From an uncultured Clostridia bacterium (lineage in GTDB: Bacteria; Bacillota_A; Clostridia; Christensenellales; UBA1242), in assembly GCA_947629895.1 (NCBI GenBank), contig CANRFP010000030.1, forward strand, positions 1 to 13,956: a stretch of 13,956 nt of DNA. Reading direction: 5' to 3'. Of this stretch, positions 7,538-13,590 are shown piece after piece. The position numbers and the translations under genes were made by a program. Every line of letters begins with the position of its first letter. The stretch's first letter is position 1. The notes under the pieces were generated by a model. The model saw only the letters and a program-made list of their open reading frames with translations, had not been told where the DNA came from and searched no databases.

Positions 7538-8131
7538 ATGAACAAATTATATTTCAAGTATGGTGCTATGGGAAGTTCGAAAACAGCTCAGGCGCTTATG
7601 TGTAGATATAATTACATAACAAAAGGGTTTACTGTTTTTCTGTTTAAGCCTAAAAAGGACACAAGATGCGTGGTTAACGGCGTGCCTATGGTCAGCACCC
7701 GCATCGGCCTAACAAGTGAATGCTTGGAATTTTCCGACACCGACAGTTTTGCAGACATTTGCAAAAAATATGATATTTTACATCCAAACAACGTGATAAT
7801 CATTGATGAGGCTCAATTTTTAACGCGAGACCAAGTGAACGAACTTAAAGAGGCAAGCAGACAAGTTCCCGTTTTGTGTTATGGGCTTTTAACCAACTTT
7901 AAAACAGAGTTGTTTGAAGGCAGCAAGCGGCTTGTGGAAATTGCGGACAGCCTTGCCGAAATAAAGTCTGTGTGCAGATGCGGACGAAAAGCAACCGTCA
8001 ATGCCAGAGTTGTGAATGGAAAAATTGCAACCGATGGCGAAGAAGTGGTTATTGGCGCAGACGAAAGTTATGAAAGCATGTGTTACAACTGTTTTGTGAA
8101 AAGAAAAAATGCCGAAAAGCTTCAAAACTGA
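7538..8131 (+). CDS. tdk: Thymidine kinase (type II, TK1-like)
   Basis: Phosphorylates thymidine (and probably deoxyuridine) to dTMP with ATP, the salvage route beside ThyA. 197 residues. Walker A GAMGSSKTA (9-17), Walker B with catalytic Glu91 in VIIIDEAQFL (86-95), and a C-terminal lasso with VVIGADESYES (170-180). The zinc site uses CRC (146-148) and CYNC (182-185); the first pair is CxC rather than CxxC, which I believe occurs in other bacterial Tdks. An in-frame TTG at 7523 would add five residues, but it overlaps the Shine-Dalgarno GGGAGG (7525-7530), which is spaced 7 nt from the ATG at 7538. The N-terminus then reads MNKLYFKYGAMGSSK, as expected for the family. Second gene of glyA-tdk; ends in TGA before a strong terminator. 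Confidence 0.96.
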   Translation: MNKLYFKYGAMGSSKTAQALMCRYNYITKGFTVFLFKPKKDTRCVVNGVPMVSTRIGLTSECLEFSDTDSFADICKKYDILHPNNVIIIDEAQFLTRDQVNELKEASRQVPVLCYGLLTNFKTELFEGSKRLVEIADSLAEIKSVCRCGRKATVNARVVNGKIATDGEEVVIGADESYESMCYNCFVKRKNAEKLQN

Positions 8132-8148
8132 AAATCGTGAAAAATATT

Positions 8149-8183
8149 AAAAATCTGTGACACTGAAAAAGCCACAGATTTTT
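8149..8183. terminator. Terminator after tdk, usable from both sides
   Basis: AAAAATCTGTG (8149-8159) pairs perfectly over 11 bp with CACAGATTTTT (8173-8183) around a 13-nt loop, followed by GTTTTATT. On the minus strand the same stem also ends in a T-run, so it can stop the convergent WYL gene as well. Confidence 0.85.
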
Positions 8184-8230
8184 GTTTTATTCATTTCTTT
8201 TTTTTGATATGTAATTTTGCAATCGTTTCT

Positions 8231-9220
8231 TTACTTTTTTGTTTTACTATATTTTGTTGACAAATTTTCAACTTCTTTTGAAATTTCGTCCCGGATGCTT
8301 TGTGGGCTTATCAGTTCCAAACTGTCACCATATTGCAAACACCAATACACAAGCGCTTGTTCGTTGGCAGTGATGTCTGCATAGGTTTCGCCGTTTTTGG
8401 TGTAAAATCTTGCGTTTTTGCCAAACCACTCAAAAACATATTCCGCCGCATATTCCTTTTCAATTTTTAAGGTTGCATTTATGGTTTTGTTGTGGAACAT
8501 ATAAATGTTTTCATTGGCATACTTTGCCATGTCCACGCCCTTTTCACAATTTTTGAGCGCCGTGATTGGCTTTCTGTCCGTTTCCAAAATTTTGATGTTT
8601 GAAATGAGTTCAACTTTGTAATTGGCAATTTCGTCAAATTGATTGAGATTGCAAACAAGATAATATCGCCCTTGATTGTTTATCAAAAAATATGGATTTA
8701 TGAGATATGTTTTTTGGCTTCTTTGGGCGGCGGTTTCTTTGTCAAAATAAAACCTATTGTAATTAAATTCAACCTGCTTTCCTTTTTCAATGGCTTCATT
8801 CAAAACGTCAATCGTGTAAAAAAGCTGTTTTTGATTTGTTCTAACAATTTGGTCCGCCTTGCAAATGTATTTAAACTTTCTTCGCTGATAGGTGCTTAAA
8901 AATTCCGACAATTTTTTTGCCAACTTTTGCGAATGAGAACTGTCAATCGCCCGGCTTGAAAACACCGCATCAATCAAAAAAGAAATTTCGCTTGGCTCAA
9001 ACTCGCGCGATGCCAAATAGCACCCCGTTTTGTTTTTCACAATGTCGAAGCCAAAATCTATAAGGCTGTCTAGGTTTGAACTGACAGATTTTCTTTCAAG
9101 TTCCAAGCCATAAGAATAATAAATTTTATCAATTATTTGCGCCTGAGAAAGTGGATGATTTTCATCAGAATATTCTTTCAAAACATTTAAAATGCAAAAA
9201 GCAGAAAGTTTTTTGTTCAC
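8231..9220 (-). CDS. WYL-domain transcriptional regulator
   Basis: A predicted DNA-binding regulator of the HTH-WYL-WCX layout, 329 residues. The N-terminal 70 residues form a winged helix-turn-helix (LSQAQIIDKIYYSYG at 24-38, recognition part RKSVSSNLDSLIDFGF at 43-58). The WYL domain spans roughly 135-212, with EKGKQVEFNYNRF (145-157) and YFLINNQGRYYLVCNLNQF (177-195); the eponymous WYL is YYL at 186-188. The C-terminal part (about 245-320, YVFEWFGKNARFYTKNG) looks like a WCX extension. WYL domains usually sense a ligand, often nucleic acid or nucleotide, but the ligand here is unknown. I chose the GTG start at 9220 because a promoter with TATAAT at 9247-9242 puts the upstream in-frame TTG (9253) before the transcript start, and GGAG lies about 10 nt before this GTG. 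Its target may be its own promoter or elsewhere. Confidence 0.88.
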   Translation of the reverse strand: MNKKLSAFCILNVLKEYSDENHPLSQAQIIDKIYYSYGLELERKSVSSNLDSLIDFGFDIVKNKTGCYLASREFEPSEISFLIDAVFSSRAIDSSHSQKLAKKLSEFLSTYQRRKFKYICKADQIVRTNQKQLFYTIDVLNEAIEKGKQVEFNYNRFYFDKETAAQRSQKTYLINPYFLINNQGRYYLVCNLNQFDEIANYKVELISNIKILETDRKPITALKNCEKGVDMAKYANENIYMFHNKTINATLKIEKEYAAEYVFEWFGKNARFYTKNGETYADITANEQALVYWCLQYGDSLELISPQSIRDEISKEVENLSTKYSKTKK

Positions 9221-9241
9221 AGTTTTTGTTCTCCAATTTTC

Positions 9242-9270
9242 ATTATAGCACAAAGTTTGTTTCCCTCCAA
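9242..9270 (-). promoter_or_regulatory. Promoter of the WYL regulator; sets its start codon
   Basis: Minus-strand -35 TTGGAG (9270-9265) and consensus -10 TATAAT (9247-9242) are 17 bp apart. The expected start is near 9235, giving a leader of about 15 nt that begins just upstream of the GGAG ribosome site for the GTG at 9220. Confidence 0.75.
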
Positions 9271-9287
9271 ATTTTTGTGAGTTTTAT

Positions 9288-11279
9288 TCAAATTTGAAAT
9301 CCCATTTTTGCTTTGTTTTGTGAAAGTGTTGGGCTTTCAAAATCTTCATTTTGAAGCAATCCAATTTGCTCCTCGTTTAAAAGATTTTGTTCAACAAGGC
9401 GGCTGGCCTGCTTCATTCTTGCCCTTTCCAGCACTTTTCTAACAAACCTTCCATTGCCAAAATTTGGGCTTTCTTTCCCCGCCTTCAAAATGTTTCTCAA
9501 AACGGGCTCGCACAAAGAAATATCAACGCCCATTTTTTGCGCTTGCAAACGTGCAATTTGCATAAGTTCGTCTAAGGAATAATCTGGAAAATCCACTTCA
9601 TATGCCACCCTACTTTTCAGCCCAGAATTTCGATTGATAAACTCTTGCATCTCCTTTTTGTAGCCCGCAAAAATCACAACCATGTCTTCGCGATTGTTTT
9701 CCATCTCTTGCACAATGGTGTTTATTGCCTCATCGCCATAAAGCCCCTCTTTTCCTTCGCACAAAGAATATGCCTCGTCAATGAAAAGCACGTTGCCCTT
9801 TGCACTTTGGAAAACATCTTTAACTTTTGGTGCCGTTCCGCCAACAAATTTGGAAACCAAATCCGACCTTCCAACTTCAATTAAATTGCCTCGTGAAAGC
9901 AGCCCGTTTTCCCTCATGATTTGCGCGATTATTCTTGCCACTGTGGTTTTTGCTGTGCCGGGATTTCCCGTGAACAGCATGTGCCTGCAATAGTTGCCGG
10001 CGGGCTTGCCAAGTTTCTCGCAGGCCTTTTGAAGTTTGGAATAATTTATATAGTCCTTAACAACTTTTTTAATCTCTTTAAGCCCAACCAAATTTTCTAG
10101 GTCATCAAAGGCGTGTTTGTTGTCCTCGATTGATTCCTCTTTCTCTTCAACATATTCCAAATATTGAGGAAATGCACAAATTTTGATATACTTTGCATAC
10201 CAATTGTCAAAAATCTTTTTAATTTCTTTTGGCTTGTAAGATTGTTCATAATTTATGTCTTTGAAATTTTCGGGCAGTTGAACTTTCTTGTTTTCAGCCA
10301 ATTTTTCCAAATAGTTTTGTGCCTTTTCGCCAGAAAGTTCGTCATCAGATATGGTGATAAACAACATGTCTGGCAAAAATTGCTTAAAAACTTTTTTCAC
10401 CCCGCCCGATGCTGAAATCAAGCACAAAACGGTTGTTGTGTTGGTGCTGTAATAGGATATGCATTTTGCCGCCCTCTTAATTATGTCATATTCTTGGCTG
10501 TATCTGTCATCTTCCCTAATTTCAAAGGAACACATCAGCGCAACCAAACCATATTCATTTAAGCGATAGGCTGCTTGTATATCACTTTCAACTTTGTTTG
10601 GCCCATCAAAAGGAGAAATGGCATCGTCCAAATTTATGACAGCATATTTGTTTCGCAAACATCTTTTGTTGCTGGCAAGGCTTTTTGTCAAAACATCCAA
10701 AACTTCTTTGCAGCCTTGTTTGTCTGAACAATTGACTATGTAATGTGCCGGAACGCCAAATTTGTCTGGAGTAACAACCGGCGCGTAAATTCTTTCAATC
10801 TCGTCTTTTAAATAGTCCTCAGAAGGCAAGTTGTGCGCTTGTTCCAAAATTTCCTCTTTGGTTTTTGAGTGCGACTTAATTGCTATTTCTTTAAAATATG
10901 GGTCATTCACCGGCAGCCCCAAGTGGCGTTTCACAGAACGCTCGTTTTCAATGTATTCCAGCCTTCTTGCAAGTTGAAGGTCTGAATAAAAATTGTCCAA
11001 ATTTATTTCCTTCATGTCGCAAAATTTGTAGGCACTTAGTTCAAGAGAGTTTAAAAACTTTTCTGCACACTCCTGCACCATTTTCTCTTGTCCCGGCTCA
11101 CCATCAAAAGCAATGTCAAAACGCAGACACTTTTCGCTTAAAAAATAAACGTAAAAAGACAAAGTGTCCAATTCTAGGCTCATATTGTTTTCGCAAGCCT
11201 CCTGAATTTCAAGTGGTGTGGGGAGTTTGTCAACATTCTCCTCGCCCTCAGTTTTAAATTTGAAATTGTAAATAATCAT
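9288..11279 (-). CDS. AAA+ ATPase, CbxX/CfxQ-SpoVK type, with long divergent N-terminal half
   Basis: 663 residues. The C-terminal part (about 393-625) is a complete CbxX/CfxQ-like AAA+ module: NLVGLKEIKK entry helix (396-405), Walker A GNPGTAKT (438-445), Walker B VLFIDEA (497-503), a likely arginine finger in NRNSGLKSR (549-557) and sensor-2 Arg611 in GNGRFVRKVLERA. The N-terminal half has no recognisable domain name. Residues about 177-345 show an AAA-like strand/helix pattern (HYIVNCSDKQGCKEVLDVL, then TTTVLCLISASGG, then LFITISDDELSGEKAQNYL) but without Walker A or B. I infer, weakly, a degenerate first AAA domain. Family members remodel partner proteins (Rubisco activase CbxX is one), but no partner gene is visible here. 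ATGs at 11285 and 11279 compete; AAAAGGAG (11295-11288) is 2 nt from the first and 8 nt from the second, so I use 11279. An in-frame start at 11342 would lie in the upstream terminator. Confidence 0.88.
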   Translation of the reverse strand: MIIYNFKFKTEGEENVDKLPTPLEIQEACENNMSLELDTLSFYVYFLSEKCLRFDIAFDGEPGQEKMVQECAEKFLNSLELSAYKFCDMKEINLDNFYSDLQLARRLEYIENERSVKRHLGLPVNDPYFKEIAIKSHSKTKEEILEQAHNLPSEDYLKDEIERIYAPVVTPDKFGVPAHYIVNCSDKQGCKEVLDVLTKSLASNKRCLRNKYAVINLDDAISPFDGPNKVESDIQAAYRLNEYGLVALMCSFEIREDDRYSQEYDIIKRAAKCISYYSTNTTTVLCLISASGGVKKVFKQFLPDMLFITISDDELSGEKAQNYLEKLAENKKVQLPENFKDINYEQSYKPKEIKKIFDNWYAKYIKICAFPQYLEYVEEKEESIEDNKHAFDDLENLVGLKEIKKVVKDYINYSKLQKACEKLGKPAGNYCRHMLFTGNPGTAKTTVARIIAQIMRENGLLSRGNLIEVGRSDLVSKFVGGTAPKVKDVFQSAKGNVLFIDEAYSLCEGKEGLYGDEAINTIVQEMENNREDMVVIFAGYKKEMQEFINRNSGLKSRVAYEVDFPDYSLDELMQIARLQAQKMGVDISLCEPVLRNILKAGKESPNFGNGRFVRKVLERARMKQASRLVEQNLLNEEQIGLLQNEDFESPTLSQNKAKMGFQI

Positions 11280-11287
11280 AAACATTT

Positions 11288-11295
11288 CTCCTTTT
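11288..11295 (-). promoter_or_regulatory. Ribosome binding site deciding the AAA+ start
   Basis: AAAAGGAG on the minus strand, 8 nt from the ATG at 11279 and only 2 nt from the alternative ATG at 11285. No clear -10/-35 pair is visible between this site and the upstream terminator, so the AAA+ gene may rely partly on read-through from the HAM1-family gene. Confidence 0.6.
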
Positions 11296-11312
11296 AACAC
11301 CCAAATGATAAC

Positions 11313-11340
11313 AAAAAAGATGTCCAAAAATCTGGACATC
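11313..11340 (-). terminator. Terminator after the HAM1-family gene
   Basis: Minus-strand hairpin with a perfect 8-bp stem, GATGTCCA (11340-11333) and TGGACATC (11326-11319), 6-nt loop, followed directly by TTTTTT (11318-11313). Confidence 0.85.
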
Positions 11341-11395
11341 AAATTTATTTTTTGAATAATTTATTTACATTTTATTTTTATAATATGTTTTGTTG

Positions 11396-11956
11396 TCACT
11401 TTTCCTTTTCTTCTAGGTATGTTTTCAGTTGTAAATATGCATCGGTTGACCAAAATTTCCACCTTTCGTCATCCTCAAACTGTGCAAGGGTTTTGTTTTG
11501 CCCTTTGGGAATGAAAATTCTGTCAAAACTCCAGCCATATTCCCCTCGCTTTTCAGTGGAAATGGTGCCGTTTGTTTTTGAAATAAACGAAACGGGTTCT
11601 TTGCCCGGCTCACAATAAGAAATGACCTCTAAAAAATATGCCTCTCTGTTTTGTTTGCCTTTCATCAACTTTAAAATTCCGTCCTCTGTTATTGTGTCCT
11701 CAACATAAGATGTGTATGGGCCTGGAAAACCGTTTAAAGCCTCAATAGCAAGCCCGCTGTCATTCTTAATAATGGGCATCTTTAATTGTTCTGCCGCATA
11801 TTTTGCCGAAAACTTTGAAACATTTTCAATTTCGTTGTCTTGAATTTCTGGGCAGTTTATTTTCTTTTGTAAGATTTCAAAGCCCAAAGGCTCTAAAATT
11901 CTTTTTGCCAACTCAATTTTATATTGATTTCCTGTTACATATAACAGTTTCTTCAT
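11396..11956 (-). CDS. RdgB/HAM1-family non-canonical purine NTP pyrophosphatase, divergent
   Basis: Members hydrolyse (d)ITP and XTP to monophosphates, keeping deaminated purines out of nucleic acids. 186 residues. The N-terminal VTGNQYK (7-13) is the TGNxxK substrate-binding motif; KNDSGLAIEALNGFPGPYTSY (64-84) carries the catalytic Asp66 and the family signature; YGWSFDRIFIPKG (140-152) corresponds to the usual GYGYDPIF region. The conserved C-terminal Ser-His-Arg, which contacts the base in E. coli RdgB and human ITPA, is absent: the aligned region reads RWKFWSTDAYLQL (165-177). This looks like a separate branch, so the exact substrate is uncertain and I give no gene symbol. AAGGAG (11967-11962) is 5 nt from the ATG; it has its own promoter and terminator. 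Confidence 0.85.
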   Translation of the reverse strand: MKKLLYVTGNQYKIELAKRILEPLGFEILQKKINCPEIQDNEIENVSKFSAKYAAEQLKMPIIKNDSGLAIEALNGFPGPYTSYVEDTITEDGILKLMKGKQNREAYFLEVISYCEPGKEPVSFISKTNGTISTEKRGEYGWSFDRIFIPKGQNKTLAQFEDDERWKFWSTDAYLQLKTYLEEKEK

Positions 11957-11975
11957 ATCAACTCCTTATAAAATT

Positions 11976-11984
11976 ATTATAGCA
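11976..11984 (-). promoter_or_regulatory. Extended -10 promoter of the HAM1-family gene
   Basis: Minus-strand TGCTATAAT (11984-11976) is a TGn-extended consensus -10 box. No good -35 is seen 17 bp upstream, as often happens with extended -10 promoters. The start site would be near 11969, giving a very short leader carrying AAGGAG. Confidence 0.65.
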
Positions 11985-12039
11985 TAACCTTATATGAAAA
12001 TTTTTCCTGTTTAAGAAGCCAATTGGGGCCGCCTATTTG

Positions 12040-12603
12040 TCATTTTTCCTTGTTTTGCGTATTTGGTGAAAGTTTAATCCCAAATTTTTGAATTATGTCT
12101 TCAAGATATTCATCTTTTTTAAATTCGTAATGAAGAATTGATTTGCTTTCTTTTACGTTTGAGTTGTAATATTCAAAAAACATTTCTTCGTTGCTTTTGA
12201 CAGTTTCTTCTGGGTTTCCGCGCATTTTAAGCCTTCTAACAATTTCATCTTTCATGTCAAAGCTCGGATACACAAAACAAAATTTGAGATTGTGGTTGAT
12301 AAGATAGTCAATGGTCTCCGAGTGCGGTGCAGCAATCAAAATTTTGCCTTCTTTGAGGAAGTTGTCAAGTTTTTTATAAAGCTCCCGAACATATTCTTCA
12401 TGATGTGCACGTCTTGGAAAGGTTCTGGCGCCTTTTGTTTTTTCAAGTTCTTCGCGAGTGATGTTTTCTGGGACAACATATTTACACCTCAGCCCCTCTT
12501 CGTCAACATCAACAAACAAGTTTGGGTATTTGTCACAAAGATAAGACTTCCCGCAGCCCGGCGTTGCAACAATGGCATCAAATTCAACGTTATTATATTT
12601 CAT
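12040..12603 (-). CDS. Small P-loop NTPase, possibly a nucleotide-kinase-like protein
   Basis: 187 residues. Walker A ATPGCGKS (13-20) follows a hydrophobic strand (FDAIVA) right at the N-terminus. A second strand LFVDVDEEGLRCKYV (29-43) could supply an acidic metal-binding residue. ILIAAPHSETIDYLI (88-102) and FCFVYPSFDMKDEIVRRLKM (108-127) look like the later core strands and a basic lid helix, an arrangement seen in phage and bacterial NMP/dNMP kinase-like P-loop proteins. I cannot name a family or substrate. The C-terminus is a charged helical region. An in-frame TTG at 12651 lies in the -35 box of the predicted promoter, so the ATG at 12603 with AAAGGAA 6 nt upstream is the start. The position between two nucleotide-hydrolase genes is suggestive, but its separate promoter argues against obligate co-expression. 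Ends in TGA. Confidence 0.75.
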   Translation of the reverse strand: MKYNNVEFDAIVATPGCGKSYLCDKYPNLFVDVDEEGLRCKYVVPENITREELEKTKGARTFPRRAHHEEYVRELYKKLDNFLKEGKILIAAPHSETIDYLINHNLKFCFVYPSFDMKDEIVRRLKMRGNPEETVKSNEEMFFEYYNSNVKESKSILHYEFKKDEYLEDIIQKFGIKLSPNTQNKEK

Positions 12604-12622
12604 GTTTTCTTCCTTTGCATTT

Positions 12623-12651
12623 ATTATATCACTTTGTAAGCACATTTCCAA
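12623..12651 (-). promoter_or_regulatory. Promoter of the P-loop NTPase gene
   Basis: Minus-strand -35 TTGGAA (12651-12646) and consensus -10 TATAAT (12628-12623) with a 17-bp spacer. The start near 12616 leaves a leader of about 13 nt carrying the ribosome site. Confidence 0.8.
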
Positions 12652-12686
12652 GCGTTCTATAAAAAGCGCTCACCACAACCGGTTGA

Positions 12687-13109
12687 TTATTTCAAATCTT
12701 TTTCTTGTAAAATTATTTTGACATTGTTTTTTACGCTATTCCAAGTTTTTTTCAAACTAGGATAAGTCAACTTATCTTCAACCTCATCAAAAGGAATCCA
12801 TAGCACTTTGTGTGTGTCGAGGCTTTTGTTGTTGCTTTTGCCTTTATCAAGTGCGTAATACATGTAACAAACACAATCTTCGCCACTTGGAGTGGAGTAT
12901 TCTTCCACAAAAGGTGGAAACCTTTCCACAATTTCAGCTTTTCGTTTTGTTTCCTCCGCCGTTTCTCGTATCGCGCAAGTTTTTGTGTCTTCGCCATTTT
13001 CCAAATGTCCTTTTGGAAACGAATAGTCTTTTTGTTTGTCCCGATAGATTATCGCAACCGCTTCCTTTGCTTTATTTATTAAAAAACAGCCCGCTTTTAT
13101 CGTTTTCAT
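12687..13109 (-). CDS. Nudix hydrolase
   Basis: A soluble enzyme of the Nudix superfamily, 140 residues, expected to hydrolyse a nucleoside diphosphate linked to another group with a divalent metal. The Nudix box runs from Gly34: GHLENGE (34-40), seven residues, then RETAEET (48-54). Its catalytic Glu residues 49, 52 and 53 are intact; the Gly that usually ends the motif is replaced by Thr54. The preceding SFPKGHLE and following WIPFDEV (103-109) fit the fold. Size and the simple fold resemble small Ap4A-hydrolase or MutT-like members, but substrate cannot be assigned. Only a weak GGGG precedes the ATG by 5 nt, so translation may be modest. The perfect palindrome CAACCGGTTG (12676-12685) follows the stop. 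Confidence 0.92.
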   Translation of the reverse strand: MKTIKAGCFLINKAKEAVAIIYRDKQKDYSFPKGHLENGEDTKTCAIRETAEETKRKAEIVERFPPFVEEYSTPSGEDCVCYMYYALDKGKSNNKSLDTHKVLWIPFDEVEDKLTYPSLKKTWNSVKNNVKIILQEKDLK

Positions 13110-13156
13110 ATCATCCCCACAAACAAAATTTAAAAGAATTTATTCTGTTACCAAAT

Positions 13157-13177
13157 TGACAATGTTGCCTTTTGTCA
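13157..13177. repeat. Short inverted repeat upstream of the Nudix gene
   Basis: TGACAA (13157-13162) and TTGTCA (13172-13177) are perfect 6-bp arms around 9 bases. It lies in the 205-bp gap before the Nudix gene. It could be an operator half-site pair or a weak leader hairpin. The rest of the gap is AT-rich and holds no gene that I can see. Confidence 0.35.
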
Positions 13178-13216
13178 CTGTTCTTCATTCCTATATAATA
13201 AAATTTTCACATTTTA

Positions 13217-13245
13217 ATTTTAGCAACTAGGCAAAAATAAGTCAA
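13217..13245 (-). promoter_or_regulatory. Candidate promoter of the Nudix gene
   Basis: Minus-strand -35 TTGACT (13245-13240) and -10 TAAAAT (13222-13217) with a 17-bp spacer. It would give a leader of about 100 nt containing the 13157-13177 inverted repeat. Confidence 0.55.
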
Positions 13246-13314
13246 TAAAAATAAAAGCACAAACCAAACTTTTTATTGTTCGATTTAGATTTGGCTTGGT
13301 GGAGAAAAAAGTAT

Positions 13315-13569
13315 TTATTCGCACCCTAAATTAAACAGCTGGATTCTTTTTTCGTTAAAAACTTGTTGTGGGTTTAGCTTCGACAACACTTTTTCATAAT
13401 AAATTTTTTCATACAACTTTTTGTCTTTGATTTTAATTATCTCCGCTGGTGGCGCTAGTTTTGGATATGTATCTCCTTCCCAAAACTTAGCAAATCGAGC
13501 AATAGACACAAACCTATATCCTTTATCCTTTGGATAACTTCTCGCTTTCCCGAAATATCCCGTTTTCAT
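13315..13569 (-). CDS. DUF488-family protein, C-terminally short
   Basis: 84 residues from the chosen start. The sequence follows the DUF488 pattern: an N-terminal GYFGKARSYP, then RFVSIARFAKFWEGDTYPKL (matching the usual SIxRFPPxWxxGxxYxxLAP) and YYEKVLSKLNPQQVF, which in the family precedes a conserved C-terminal part. Family members are usually about 115-120 residues and end with an LLCYE...CHR segment. That segment is missing here: the frame stops after NLGCE, and I cannot find the segment in any downstream minus-strand frame. The gene is either truncated or a short variant. Two ATGs are possible (13584 and 13569); GGAG lies 9 nt before the second, and MKTGYFGKA matches the family start. 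DUF488 function is not established. Confidence 0.7.
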   Translation of the reverse strand: MKTGYFGKARSYPKDKGYRFVSIARFAKFWEGDTYPKLAPPAEIIKIKDKKLYEKIYYEKVLSKLNPQQVFNEKRIQLFNLGCE

Positions 13570-13590
13570 TTTCAGTTTCTCCATTAAATT

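Noticed and set aside
9253..9253. Upstream TTG start for the WYL regulator
   Set aside because: It lies before the predicted transcription start of the TATAAT promoter; GTG at 9220 has a ribosome site.
11280..11342. Longer N-terminus of the AAA+ protein, which would look like a hydrophobic leader
   Set aside because: It would read through the terminator hairpin of the upstream gene, and a proper AAAAGGAG site is placed for the ATG at 11279.
12651..12670. Imperfect inverted repeat AGCG...CGCT touching the -35 box of the P-loop gene
   Set aside because: Arms of only 4 bp; too short to claim as an operator.
12676..12685. Palindrome CAACCGGTTG just after the Nudix stop as a terminator
   Set aside because: It has no loop and no adjacent T-run that would make a working intrinsic terminator.
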